43,723 bases of DNA from Bacillus sp. (in: firmicutes) (GCA_021208645.1 JAJOJL010000111.1:1-43723), one strand, 5' to 3'. Shown: positions 1-8,959, numbered from the stretch's first letter. The notes: generated by a model not told the origin, from the sequence alone. A program made the numbers and translations.

Positions 1-198
1 ACTATTTTGAACACCATCCCCTAAAAAAAGTTTCTCCTCCCGGACATCAGTAAACGGATATTCGTCCAAACTTACTGTTCTAATTTCTTTAGGTTCTGTT
101 CCCTCTTCAGCAACAGAAATGGTTGCTGGAATCATTGTAGTTAGTAACCCTGTTAACGCTGCAGTTGTCATGACATTTTTTACTTTCATCCACTTCAT
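1..198 (-). CDS. Secreted protein, N-terminal part (runs off the left edge)
   Basis: The first 66 residues of a minus-strand gene are present. They form a typical Sec signal peptide: MKWMKVKNVM, then a hydrophobic Ala/Thr/Leu core, then a likely cleavage site near ISVAEE at about residue 30. The ATG at 198 follows a GGGGTG ribosome binding site. The mature start (EGTEPKEIRT...) has no domain I recognise. A SigI-like promoter lies about 37 bases upstream, and the sigI-rsgI operon is the next gene on the same strand, so this protein is probably exported under SigI control. Known SigI targets in Bacillus include cell-wall hydrolases, but a wall role here is only inference because the rest of the gene is outside the window. 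Confidence 0.7.
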   Translation of the reverse strand, partial: MKWMKVKNVMTTAALTGLLTTMIPATISVAEEGTEPKEIRTVSLDEYPFTDVREEKLFLGDGVQNS

Positions 199-234
199 TC
201 TTTAGCACCCCTTTTTCAATTTTCACCATAATAT

Positions 235-262
235 TTCGCTCGGCAACTTTTTTAATAGGGGG
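235..262 (-). promoter_or_regulatory. SigI-like promoter for the secreted-protein gene
   Basis: On the minus strand GCCCCC (-35) is followed after exactly 19 bases by CGAA (-10). The same CCCCC-N19-CGAA arrangement precedes sigI at 2284-2311. C-rich -35 and CGAA -10 elements are what is known for SigI promoters. The A-rich spacer and the position about 37 bases upstream of the start codon also fit. Confidence 0.55.
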
Positions 263-280
263 CAATTTTCTTTTTTGAGT

Positions 281-1500
281 CTATGGTCTCACTCTTGGAT
301 GAAAATCTCTTTTTGGATGATTCCCTGACCCATTACCTTGTTGATTTTGTCGTGCATTATTTCCTTGATTTTGGCTTGCGTTATTTCCTTGATTTTGTCT
401 AGTGTTATTTCCACGGTTTTCATTCGTATTTCCATTATTTTGTCTTTCCTTGTTTTGTTCCTTCAAGGAAGAAGGATGATCATTATTTTTATTTTCCTTT
501 GCATTATCACTCCTTCGATCAGAAGGGTGCTGATCATCCTTGGAAGTTTCCTTGCCTTGACCTTGGTTTCCTTTACCAGGGTTGTTTTCGTTTCCTTACC
601 AGGGTTATTTTCGCTTCCTCTGCCTGGATTAAAATCATTGTTGTCGTTATTATTACCAGGTCTCTCTTTATTTGAATTATCGTTTCTGTTGTTTTGTGAA
701 TTTCCTGGATTATCTGGTCTCCCTCGTTCAAAGGGGGCGTTAATCCTAATACTTTCAGGTGGCACAATAGTATTTATCTTTCTTCCTGTATCGACTTCAA
801 TAGTCTCTATAGAAGAATTTTGCACATGTTCCACATCTATATCTATTCCTTTGTCCTTAGCCTCTTGAAGTAACATATACTTCGTCGGGGAAATGGATAA
901 CTCCTTTGCTGCTTCTATCACATCATTTTCAACCGCTAAAGTAATAAAATTCACCTTATACTTTTGTTGAATAGATTCAAGCCAAATTCCATAACTCTCT
1001 CCCCATAAGTCTTCTGACAAGTTTACTGAGGAAGAAATATATATATCCCGTTCATTAGTTAACAAGCCTAATTCGTTTCCTTTGTTAATTAGATGACTAA
1101 TTACAACAAATAACGGTTGACCAATTATTTTTTCCTCTAACTGAATAATAATTTCCGTTCCTTCCTGGTTGTATCCCGTAGCATCAATGACTTCGTAGTT
1201 ACTGTTCAGCTGGAACTCTAAACTAGGATTAATATCGACTGTTACAGTACCGTATACCTTGTCAGGTGAAAAAAATTGATACATTGGCATGAAGAAGATA
1301 AACAAAACTGCAGCAGCTACTAAAGACAAATACCTTTTGTCTTGATAAAAAGTGGTCCATCTGCCAGACTCCATAGGTTTAAAGATTGTTTCTTCACCTA
1401 CATCTACTGTGTGATCGATTTTTGCTCTTAAGAATTCTCCATCATTCGTCATGACAATCATAAAATGATTGTGCTTCTCCAGGACAACTCCTTTGTTCAT
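281..1500 (-). CDS. rsgI: Anti-sigma-I factor RsgI (frameshifted near the 3' end)
   Basis: Membrane anti-sigma factor that holds SigI inactive. The N-terminal cytoplasmic RsgI domain (KGVVLEKHNHFMIVMTNDGEF) is followed by one membrane segment at about residues 60-80. Next comes the extracellular VYGTVTVDINPSLEF block, whose Asn-Pro is the self-cleavage site known in this family. A long Asn/Gly/Pro-rich tail follows. The ATG at 1500 overlaps the sigI stop (ATGA), which indicates translational coupling; an in-frame alternative start lies at 1509. A base is missing at 596-597: one of two near-identical PGKGNENNPGKG-coding repeats has TT where the other has TTT. Restoring it extends the protein through RQNQGNNA-type repeats to the stop at 281, about 409 residues; B. 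subtilis RsgI has 381. As read, the frame ends at 463 with an unrelated basic tail. Confidence 0.85.
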
Positions 1501-2251
1501 GTCGTCCACCCCTTTAAATATTCCTGTAAATAACGATAATCTTCCATTAAAACAATACAGAGTGTAATAATATACTTGCGATTTCGCTCGATAGTTTTTC
1601 TACTCATGGTAATATTGTCTGATAATGCTTTCATTGGAAGTCGCTTTTTTTCTACTAAAAACTTTTTCAATTCCATATCTTCTACGATTGTTTTCGCAAT
1701 CCCTAGCATATTTTCCCGGGCGTCTTGGTGCTTCGGTGATTGCTCTGTCACTTCTGATAAAGTAATACCAAAATAAGAAAGCTGCTCCTGCAAATGAAAA
1801 ATTTCTTCCCTCCTATATTCCTTTTCTAACTTTTCCTTATAGCCTTTAAGGATGCTTTAACTTCAGCGATGTTTTCCATGTTTTCTTTATCTTCGTCTGT
1901 GTAGTCGATTGATAATGACACTTTCTTTCTTTGCTCCTGCCTAATGTAATCAATGATCCTTCTTCTAATGACAAGACTTGCAAAAGATAGAAATGAACTA
2001 CCTTTATTTTCAGAGAAATTATGAATTGCCTCATTAAATGCAATTAATGCAATACTAAATTCATCATCGTCTGTTGTGCGTATGTACCGTTTACAGACTT
2101 TTGTGGCCGTATTTTGTATAAATGGAATATATTTTTTTATAAACTCATTTTCATGATCTTCATCGCCTTGTTGTATTAGCCTAATCGTTTCTTCCACAGT
2201 CAGATTATTAGGCATGCTCAATTTTTTACTAATCTTTAGGCGTCTTAACAC
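1497..2251 (-). CDS. sigI: RNA polymerase sigma factor SigI (frameshifted)
   Basis: Alternative sigma factor of the heat and cell-wall stress response. The N-terminal part (2251-1826) carries the region 2 core: KRYIRTTDDDEFSIALIAFNEAI and SFASLVIRRRIIDYIRQE. The C-terminal part (to 1497) carries the region 4-like helix-turn-helix SPKHQDARENM...SRKTIERNRKYII. The two lie in different frames. The second frame reads GYKEKLEKEYRREEIF immediately after KASLK of the first, so one base is missing near 1828-1850. Restored length is about 251 residues, the same as B. subtilis SigI. GTG at 2251 is preferred because GAGGTG sits 6 bases upstream; a GTG at 2260 is possible. A programmed -1 shift cannot be excluded (A-AAG slip site, AGGAGG just downstream), but neighbouring indels argue for error or decay. 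Confidence 0.85.
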
Positions 2252-2283
2252 AAATAACACCTCACATATCAGATATAAATAAA

Positions 2284-2311
2284 TTCGCTTCTCCCCATTT
2301 TTTTAAGGGGG
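2284..2311 (-). promoter_or_regulatory. SigI-like autoregulatory promoter of sigI-rsgI
   Basis: Minus strand ACCCCC, 19 bases, CGAA, about 33 bases upstream of the sigI start. It matches the element at 235-262 in both boxes, in exact spacing and in an A-rich spacer. sigI is known to be autoregulated in B. subtilis. Confidence 0.6.
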
Positions 2312-2410
2312 TCATCCTACCATCATATCTTGTTTTTTATTTTTTTTCAGGGGACTTTTATACTATATCCATATTACATTTATATGTTAAATGGTTTACA
2401 ATCTCATATC

Positions 2411-2439
2411 TTGACTTATACAATAAGGACATAAATACT
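2411..2439 (+). promoter_or_regulatory. Possible SigA promoter of the MBL-fold gene
   Basis: TTGACT, 17 bases, AATACT, about 80 bases before the start codon at 2521. The -35 is good and the -10 is weak. Confidence 0.35.
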
Positions 2440-2520
2440 TCCTAAGGGGTAAGTAAGCTATTGTTCCTCTTTCTTCTTACTAGATTCATTTTTTACACCT
2501 GGAAAAATTCTAATGATTAA

Positions 2521-3480
2521 ATGGAGTTGGAGAAAATGAGAAATCCGCTAAATTCACAAAATTTGTACTGCATTGATGGTAACGACTTAGGTTTACAGGA
2601 ACGGACTGGTACATATGTACTAGATGAGAGGCCTGTAGGAATGGTTACATTAATTGAAACAGGCCCAAGCATTTCCATTCCCTATATTAAGGAGGGGTTA
2701 ACAAAATTAAGTATTCAACTAGATGAAATCAACTATATAATTGTCACTCATATCCACTTAGATCACGCTGGTGGAGCGGGACTTTTACTTAAAGACTGCC
2801 CAAATGCCAAAGTAATTGTTCATCCAAGAGGGAAAAGACACTTACACAACCCAGAACGCCTCGTACAAGGAGCAAAAACCATTTATAAAGAAAAGTTTGA
2901 TAAGCTATTTGATCCAGTCATTCCTATACCGTTAGAACGGTTATTGGAAATGGAGGATAGGGCAACACTAAGATTAAGTGATCAGCGATTACTTACCTTC
3001 TATGACACACCTGGGCATGCAAAACATCATTTTAGTATACACGATGGCCGTACAAATACCTTTTTCACTGGAGATACATGCGGAATTAGATACCCTGCCA
3101 TAGACAGAGCGGGAATTACCTTTTATCTGCCTTCCACTTCACCAAACCAATTTAATCCTGAAGATATGTTGGCGTCTATTCAACTTATTAAGGATTTAAA
3201 CCCTGAACAGATTGCCTTTGGACATTTTGGTTTAAGCAATGACACAAAAGGAATATTTGATCAGTTGGAGACTTGGCTTCCCCTCTTTATGAAAAAGGGA
3301 ACGGAAATACACGAAACAGGAGGAAATTGGGAACAGTTAAGAGACACTTTAAATCTACTAATTATGAACGTTCTAACTTCTAGAGGTATAAAGGACACAC
3401 ATGAACTAATGGAATTAATTAATTTAGATGTAACAATTAGTGCTATGGGAGTAATGGACTACTTAGAAAAAAATTATTAA
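2521..3480 (+). CDS. MBL-fold metallo-hydrolase
   Basis: Metallo-beta-lactamase-fold hydrolase of 319 residues. The metal-binding signature THIHLDHAGG lies at about residue 76, with further ligands in TPGHAKHHFS (His, about residue 163) and TGDTCGIRYP (Asp, about 185), and a terminal FGHFG His near residue 238. All metal ligands expected for a binuclear Zn/Fe site are therefore present, unlike the MBL-like protein at 23034-23908. Substrate unknown; the architecture resembles the glyoxalase II / lactonase-like subgroup. ATG at 2521 has a poor ribosome binding site; ATG at 2536 with GGAG three bases upstream is an alternative. It is a single-gene unit facing away from sigI. Its stop codon lies inside the direct repeat flanking the MITE-like element that follows. 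Confidence 0.8.
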   Translation: MELEKMRNPLNSQNLYCIDGNDLGLQERTGTYVLDERPVGMVTLIETGPSISIPYIKEGLTKLSIQLDEINYIIVTHIHLDHAGGAGLLLKDCPNAKVIVHPRGKRHLHNPERLVQGAKTIYKEKFDKLFDPVIPIPLERLLEMEDRATLRLSDQRLLTFYDTPGHAKHHFSIHDGRTNTFFTGDTCGIRYPAIDRAGITFYLPSTSPNQFNPEDMLASIQLIKDLNPEQIAFGHFGLSNDTKGIFDQLETWLPLFMKKGTEIHETGGNWEQLRDTLNLLIMNVLTSRGIKDTHELMELINLDVTISAMGVMDYLEKNY

Positions 3481-3485
3481 TAAAA

Positions 3486-3861
3486 ATGACTATCCCGCTA
3501 GCTCAGAATCATAATAACTTCATCAAAATGGTGACGTGTTGCTGAGATCTTCTCGAACTCGCTTTCCGCGGGCAACGCCTCAGCCTCCTCGGGGAAACTC
3601 ACCCTGCGGGGTCTTCTGTCTCTGCCTTCGTCGAGACAAATCGTAGCATATTCATGATGTATATGCTCTTAGCTGCTCCTGCGATTACTCGTCGCAAGAA
3701 AAACCCTTGTTGCTTTTCCCGCAGGACTTTGAGATACTTCCTCGAAATAGCCCACGCACGAAGAAAATGTGAAGCATTTTCGAGGAGTCTCGTTCGCTTC
3801 GATCTCATCAACACTTCAATACTTATATAAGGACCTCATTCTGAGCAAAAGGGATACCCAT
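3486..3861. mobile_element. MITE-like non-coding element, copy 1
   Basis: About 376 bp without a credible gene. The ends form a 24-bp terminal inverted repeat with five mismatches (ATGACTATCCC..GCTCAGAAT against ATGGGTATCCC..GCTCAGAAT). The element is flanked by a direct repeat ATTAATAAA at 3476-3484 and 3862-3870, a probable target-site duplication, with one unmatched A at 3485. Inside, GTGTTGATGAGATC (minus strand) and GTGTTGCTGAGATC (plus strand) form a second inverted pair. The core, 3558-3792, reads on the minus strand from CGAGACTCCTCG to CCCGCGGAAAGCGAG and matches copy 2 at 28496-28713. It contains self-complementary pairs CCTGCGGG/CCCGCAGG, CCTCGAAA/TTTCGAGG and AGCATAT/ATATGCT. Short open frames in it are not convincing. 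Confidence 0.7.
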
Positions 3862-4029
3862 ATTAATAAATAGAAAATTTTGATGTCTAACATCTCCTGT
3901 GATTTTTGTGGTCACCATACAAACACACATTTTTCACCTCTTCAGGTGTGGAAAACAAGAAAATGTACTATAATAGAAATAACTAACTGGAATAAACTTG
4001 ACATAAGAATGTCAAAAGTGGGGATAAGT

Positions 4030-5001
4030 ATGGATCGTAAACAAGCGAGAGACTTAATTGGGGAGAAAATCCTGTTAAACGAAGGTAATCAAGGAAAATA
4101 TATTGCTGTATTAAAAGAAATGATTACGGAAGCTAATAAACCTTGGCGCGCAGTTCTTTGTATTGTAGGTGTTTTTGAATATCCTAGCATAAACTTAGAA
4201 GAGCTTGAGCTTACAAAACCGTTTCTGCAAAACAATGAAATTTATGAGTGTTCTGGCCAAAAAGTTGAGTTTTTAGATGACCATTTTGACAAATTAACAT
4301 ATGACGAATCCCTTACACTAGCATTAAAAGAAAAATGGGATGAAATCAATCAAATTAACGAGGAATCTGAAATAATTCTTTCCCTCATCCAGCAGGAGTT
4401 ACGTCGACTAAAATCAGAGTACTTAATTTTCGAAGATAATTATGTTTATTACAAACTAGTCAAACGAGGACGCTCTTTTCACATATATGATGAAGAGAAA
4501 CGAGAAACAGTGTCTTTAGAAGGATGCCCCTTTGAATTTGAATCAAAAGTAGATGGGAAATGGATACCTGTTCAATATGTTAAAGGAGCAACATTTCAAC
4601 TTGCTGATGGAGAAAAAATTGACTTATCTCACGGTGCATCCTTAAGGTTAAATAAAACTCAGTTTGATCCCTATCAAATTCTATTAAATGAGTTAGATGA
4701 ACCTTCCATCCACGCCTTAGAAAAAGGATTAAAGAGGTTTGGACTAGGGCATGAACATTGTGTTTTTTGTCATAATTCTCTTCTTCTTCAGCTATTGAAT
4801 TCTTTTAATAAAGATAGCTTGACCGGAGTCAACTTTATTTCGTATGCTAACTCCAAAAATCAATTTGTTGTTCAACATCATTACGAAAGAACGTACAAGG
4901 AATATGAAGACGATATTACCTTTGACCGATTTGAATTCACTTCTGATACTGGAGAGCGAGTTCTTACAAGCTATGCTACTCAATTTTCTCAAGACAAATA
5001 A
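4030..5001 (+). CDS. DUF2777-like uncharacterised protein
   Basis: Cytoplasmic protein of 323 residues resembling the Bacillus-specific DUF2777 family (start MDRKQARDLIGEKILLNEG, then KPWRAVLCIVGVFEYP). I recognise the family pattern but know no function. The middle (about 110-180) is helical and charged; a CVFCHN motif at about residue 249 could bind metal or be redox active. An open frame continues upstream to 3880, but the ATG at 4030 has GGGGATAAG in front and begins the conserved part, so I use it. Possible promoter elements lie just upstream: TATAAT at 3969-3974 and TTGACA near 3998. A hairpin and an intrinsic terminator follow directly. Confidence 0.6.
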   Translation: MDRKQARDLIGEKILLNEGNQGKYIAVLKEMITEANKPWRAVLCIVGVFEYPSINLEELELTKPFLQNNEIYECSGQKVEFLDDHFDKLTYDESLTLALKEKWDEINQINEESEIILSLIQQELRRLKSEYLIFEDNYVYYKLVKRGRSFHIYDEEKRETVSLEGCPFEFESKVDGKWIPVQYVKGATFQLADGEKIDLSHGASLRLNKTQFDPYQILLNELDEPSIHALEKGLKRFGLGHEHCVFCHNSLLLQLLNSFNKDSLTGVNFISYANSKNQFVVQHHYERTYKEYEDDITFDRFEFTSDTGERVLTSYATQFSQDK

Positions 5002-5061
5002 GAAAGGATGTTTCATAGGGTATTAAGCCTTTGAAACATCCTCGATTATATAAAGAAGATT

Positions 5062-5096
5062 ACTAGGTGATGAAACTATAAGCACCTAGTTTTTTT
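5062..5096 (+). terminator. Intrinsic terminator of the DUF2777-like gene
   Basis: ACTAGGTG / CACCTAGT stem followed by a T run. It overlaps the 3' end of the convergent ydbT. Another hairpin without a T run (GGATGTTTCA / TGAAACATCC, 5006-5041) lies between it and the stop codon. Confidence 0.75.
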
Positions 5097-6565
5097 CTCA
5101 TATGAGTACCATTGAAATTGACGCTCTCTCTGATCATTACTGATATGCCGTATAGAAAAAGTTTTTCCTACAATGCTTGTAATAATGGAAGCATGGAGGG
5201 TGTATAAGTCATCAAACTTCTGAAAGATAGACTGAGTCGTTGTAATAGCCTGAATTCTTCTCCTAGGCAACATAACTTCTGTTAAAGAAATTCCCCTTGT
5301 TTTTATCCAAAGCATATTTTCATTACTTCCAATTCCTGCACTAATATATTGCCAGTATCCAACTAGTGCTGCAATAACAGGAATTAAAAAAGGAATCCAG
5401 CCTGTTTGAAAACTATAGAACAAAATCACTGCCAGAATAATTGCAGGTATAACTAAACGAATAATGTATCTTCTAATACTCTGTCTTGGGAGGCCTTCAT
5501 AGACGCGCTCCACTTGAAATTCTTCTAAGTAGTCCCCCAAAATATCAGCTACTTCCTCTTTTTTACAAATAGGAATAAGTATCGTCGATAAATCTTCATC
5601 TTTACTACCGCCACCGGCACTTTCTACATAAATAGAAACAAATCCAAATGGTTGCCGATGATATTTTGAACGATTCTAACAGCAGTAATCCGTTTTGCAG
5701 ATAAAGTTAGCTGCCTTCGTTCCAATACTCCCCTAGATATGTGTATTTCATCTTCTCTCTTTTCCAATTGAAACATTCCGTACTTTAATAAGGTACTAAT
5801 TAAAGAAATGAGCCAACCGGCAAATAAGATAAACACTATCCAAAATCCTATCAATAAAATACTAGAATGAAGTATCCAACCAATAAATTGTTCATACAAA
5901 GCTTCAGGTATAAATTGCTGGACCTGGGATGTTACAAAAGCAACAAAAGTGGCTGCTATACCGATACCACTTGAAGTAACAGCAGCAATAAGCAACCGTG
6001 TACCAGACAAGCTCCATTGATGTTGAACCAAATCCTCTTCTGGTGGATCTTCTGTATACTGGGTTGCGATTTCTTCATTTCCCATTACCACAGCATTTCC
6101 ATTGTCAAAATCTTCTAGTTCCTTCCTTTTAAGTAATTCTTGTTTAATATAGCTTGCTTCTTCCTTTGTTAAGGCTACTATCTTAAACTCCGGTTCGGTA
6201 CCGCCCCCTGCTGTTTCAATTCGAATTTCAACTAAACCGAACAACCTCTGGAGTAGTTTTGCATTAATATCAATGCTTTGTATTCTTTCTTTTCTTATGT
6301 AACGATTTTGCCTAAAAATAAGACCCCTTTTAATTTGTAGTTCATTTTCAATTAATCGATACTTAAAGGTAAGCCATTTCACAATTCCATTCACTAATGA
6401 AAAAACAAGTATTAACGAAAAGAAAATAGTATAAAACCAGCCACCACCCAGCTGAGAGGACTGTCCAAAAATCAGTACAGCTATCATCGTAAATAGCATT
6501 TCCCTAAGGTTACTTAAAAAGCCAATAAATATTGCAGCAGCATGTTGTCGTTTCCACTCATTCAT
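5076..6565 (-). CDS. ydbT: YdbT, PH-domain membrane protein (frameshifted)
   Basis: Membrane protein with bacterial PH (bPH2) domains; B. subtilis YdbT has 493 residues and acts with YdbS in resistance to an antimicrobial peptide. Hydrophobic pairs occur near residues 10-60 and 180-260 and again in the C-terminal part (IIRLVIPAIILAVILFYSF). PH-type segments include IQSIDINAKLLQRLFGLVEIRIETAGGG and IYVESAGGGSKDEDL. The first frame ends with HLDLFLFM at 5624; the next frame continues QPFGFVSIYVESAGGG, so one base is missing in the CGGCAA context at 5655-5657. The restored protein is about 496 residues, the family length. The start overlaps ydbS by 8 bp. Confidence 0.85.
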
Positions 6566-7037
6566 TTGGATCAGCTTCCCTTGCTAATTGGGCAATATAA
6601 TCCCTTAATTCATCAGCCTTTGCCTCTTCTAAGCCTGGAATTTCATGGACTGTAGCAGCAGTTGAAATAGTTACGGTAGACAAGCCGTAACGGCGCATAA
6701 TTGGTCCTTGTCTTGTATCTACATGCTGTACACGGATCATAGGAATTATGACCCTTCTTATTACAAATACTCCATGCATTAACTCTACTTCGTTTTCATA
6801 TATCTTGTATCGCCACCGTTTCCATTGAAGAGATGGAAATAGAATCACTTTCAAGTATGCTAGTATTAAAACAGCAATAATTAATACAAACAATGGCCAT
6901 AATGGTAACGTAAAGTATCGGCTAATCCAAAAGTAACCAATTGGAATGAGTAGAAAAAATAGCCATTCAATGCTTGCAACAATCCGCCAGACTTTCAATG
7001 TTTTAGCTGCTAATGGTTGATTCGGTTTCTCTCTCAT
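6558..7037 (-). CDS. ydbS: YdbS, PH-domain membrane protein
   Basis: 159 residues, the length of B. subtilis YdbS. Two adjacent membrane segments at about residues 17-70 are followed by a bPH2 domain (YKIYENEVELMHGVFVIRRVIIPMIRVQHVDTRQGPIMRRYGL). The motif VQHVDTRQGPI..RYGL is characteristic of the family. It precedes and overlaps ydbT, and the pair is known to work together. No damage seen. Confidence 0.85.
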   Translation of the reverse strand: MREKPNQPLAAKTLKVWRIVASIEWLFFLLIPIGYFWISRYFTLPLWPLFVLIIAVLILAYLKVILFPSLQWKRWRYKIYENEVELMHGVFVIRRVIIPMIRVQHVDTRQGPIMRRYGLSTVTISTAATVHEIPGLEEAKADELRDYIAQLAREADPNE

Positions 7038-7046
7038 GTCAACACC

Positions 7047-7250
7047 CTATTCATCTAAATAAATAATCTCTACATTATATTCTTTTAGGTAGTTAATTAC
7101 CTTTTCATTTAACTCCTCGTCCCGTAATAAACCTAGTGCTCTTGCTAATTCAAGCTGCTCTAGTTCACCGTTTTCTGCATCCTCTATCAATTCAATAATT
7201 TCTCCCATATTTCGTGTTTGTAATTCCTTCAATAATGCTTCTCTAGTCAT
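7047..7250 (-). CDS. Small acidic protein resembling a sigma-factor region 1.1
   Basis: 67 residues from the ATG at 7250, which has AGGTGG five bases upstream; an in-frame GTG at 7259 is less likely. The sequence is helical and acidic (ALLKELQTRNMGEIIELIEDAE...LRDEELNEKVINYLKEYNVEIIYLDE). The ending, a helix followed by YLKEYNVEIIYLDE, looks like region 1.1 of primary sigma factors (YL...GIEI then acidic). This is a pattern resemblance only; I know no such gene next to ydbS in B. subtilis. It lies 9 bp upstream of ydbS and is probably co-transcribed. Confidence 0.6.
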   Translation of the reverse strand: MTREALLKELQTRNMGEIIELIEDAENGELEQLELARALGLLRDEELNEKVINYLKEYNVEIIYLDE

Positions 7251-7340
7251 TACTACCACCTACTTATGTAAAATTTTCCTGTTATTTTACTGTATCATGA
7301 AACAGTTACCATTGCACGTTTATGTAAGCTTGTGATGAAA

Positions 7341-7371
7341 GGAAAACATCCGCCATTATTAGGCGGATGTT
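7341..7371 (-). terminator. Intrinsic terminator of cvfC
   Basis: AACATCCGCC / GGCGGATGTT stem just after the cvfC stop, followed on the minus strand by TTCCTTTC. Confidence 0.65.
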
Positions 7372-7373
7372 CT

Positions 7374-8504
7374 TTATCGATCAAAGGCATCTGTCATCTG
7401 TTTCCATACAGATCCCTTAGCTTCTTCTCCCCCTTCTATTCTTGCCAATGCAAGCTTCACTTGCATACTAACTTCAAATTCCGAATCATTTTCTGCCTTC
7501 TTTAAAGCAGGGATGGCCGTTTCATCTCCTACCTCATATAGGAACATGGCTGCTCTCCATCTTACAAGCTTGCTCTTGTCTTCTAGAGCATCAATCATCG
7601 CTGGGATAGCTTTAGTACTTCCAATGTCTGACAAAGCGTCGCCGGCGGTTCTTCTCACAGTAACGGTAGAATCCTTTAACGCCTTATATATAAACGGCAA
7701 TACTTCTTCATCTTCTAGCATACCTAAATAAACGGTTGCTAGGCGGCGAACAGATGCCCTTTCATCCTCTAATGCTTTATTAAGGACATTTAAATTCTTT
7801 TTAGTGGGATTCATTTGTTCTAGAAGAGCAAAACGTTGCTGCCAAGTTTCTGCCTCATCATACATTTCCTCAGTTACTTGAAGCCATTTCTTTTTTTCTG
7901 CTGTCCCAACAATTTTCTCTGGGTTAACTGCCTCTTTCACAAGCTTATTTAAACGCTCTGCTGGATATGCCGCTTGTAGTTCTTCTGCCACCTCTTCAGC
8001 AACCTCTTGGAGCTCACCATATCGTGGTCGATAATCTTCCCATCTCCTTTGCATTACAACATTATCGTTAGATAAGGTCGCCTTTGCTACCGCTTCTTTA
8101 AATCGCTCAGGAAGACCTACACGAACTTCTTCTTCGCTATTGGAGGATTTCACTTGCATTGGTATTCCTTTAAACATATGAACTTGAACCTTTACTTCAC
8201 CAAATTGTTCTTCTTCCCCCTGAAAGCTTGGCTTCGTATCATTGGTAGATTCCCCAAAAACTTCCCTAACTTTCGGGAGAATTGTTTTCCAATCTACTTT
8301 AGGGGTACGCTCGATTGCAATAAAATCCGCCACATGGTAAACCCCTTTAACACCTTCAATCTGAAACAGTTCTTGAACAAAGGGTGGCCCATCCTCTGCT
8401 GTCTCTTTCGTATAATTATGACTTTTCCCATGTGGTAATTCTTTATCTAAAGTTAGTTTCATTGTATTTGGACTTGGTGTTGGTTCAACAGATTTAATTC
8501 TCAT
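7374..8504 (-). CDS. cvfC: Conserved virulence factor C / YpgR-like HEAT-repeat protein
   Basis: 376 residues. The N-terminal 90 residues form an Nfu_N-type domain (MRIKSVEPTPSPNTMKLTLD...FQIEGVKGVYHVADFIAIER), known as the scaffold N-terminal domain of NifU-like proteins. From about residue 225 there are PBS/HEAT repeats: LNVLNKALEDERASVRRLATVYLG, VLPFIYKALKDSTVTVRRTAGDAL, AIPAMIDALEDKSKLVRWRAAMFL. This matches B. subtilis YpgR and Staphylococcus aureus CvfC; the biochemical role is unsettled. Start supported by AAGGAG seven bases before ATG. Single gene with its own terminator. Intact. Confidence 0.85.
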   Translation of the reverse strand: MRIKSVEPTPSPNTMKLTLDKELPHGKSHNYTKETAEDGPPFVQELFQIEGVKGVYHVADFIAIERTPKVDWKTILPKVREVFGESTNDTKPSFQGEEEQFGEVKVQVHMFKGIPMQVKSSNSEEEVRVGLPERFKEAVAKATLSNDNVVMQRRWEDYRPRYGELQEVAEEVAEELQAAYPAERLNKLVKEAVNPEKIVGTAEKKKWLQVTEEMYDEAETWQQRFALLEQMNPTKKNLNVLNKALEDERASVRRLATVYLGMLEDEEVLPFIYKALKDSTVTVRRTAGDALSDIGSTKAIPAMIDALEDKSKLVRWRAAMFLYEVGDETAIPALKKAENDSEFEVSMQVKLALARIEGGEEAKGSVWKQMTDAFDR

Positions 8505-8641
8505 TCCGCTACTCCTTTCCTTAACTATATTCCAGTTTATCTTAACATAGTTTTTTTTCTGCCCCCAACGGGTTTGCTTCGTTTATGATAGGAATAAAGA
8601 TCTGAAAACATGAGAAAAAATTAGTTCGTATCCCTCTAACA

Positions 8642-8959
8642 CTAGCTCTCATTTCTTTGAATAAATTCATATACATGAGTAACAGATTGAAAGGCATATA
8701 ACTTGTCCATTACTTTATTTTGTTTGAATGCAACAAGGCATGGAACGCTGGTTATAAACCATTTCTCACTTAACTCTTTATATAAATTAAGGTTTATTTC
8801 ATAAAAAGGGGGAACGCCATCCATTTTTTCAACAATAGTCATGAAGTTCCCCGCTAATTTACAAGTGCCGCACATGGGGGTATAAAAGTAAATAAACAAT
8901 GTAGTATCAAATTTTTCCAGTATTCGTAGTAATTCCTCTTCGCTATTAATTTTTTTCAT
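8642..8959 (-). CDS. Thioredoxin family protein
   Basis: 105 residues with a thioredoxin fold. The active site is YTPMCGTCK at about residue 27, so CGTC replaces the usual CGPC. The cis-proline loop is SVPCLVAF at about residue 74. The organisation resembles the B. subtilis thioredoxin-like proteins YusE/YtpP. There is no signal peptide, so it is a cytoplasmic thiol oxidoreductase. The extra Cys right after the cis-Pro (VPC) could permit mixed disulfides. It stands alone between cvfC and a nicotinamidase-like gene. Confidence 0.8.
   Translation of the reverse strand: MKKINSEEELLRILEKFDTTLFIYFYTPMCGTCKLAGNFMTIVEKMDGVPPFYEINLNLYKELSEKWFITSVPCLVAFKQNKVMDKLYAFQSVTHVYEFIQRNES

Noticed and set aside
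3599..3814. 71-residue open frame inside copy 1 of the repeat
   Set aside because: Copy 2 contains different short frames over the same core and indels are not multiples of three, so the core is not coding.
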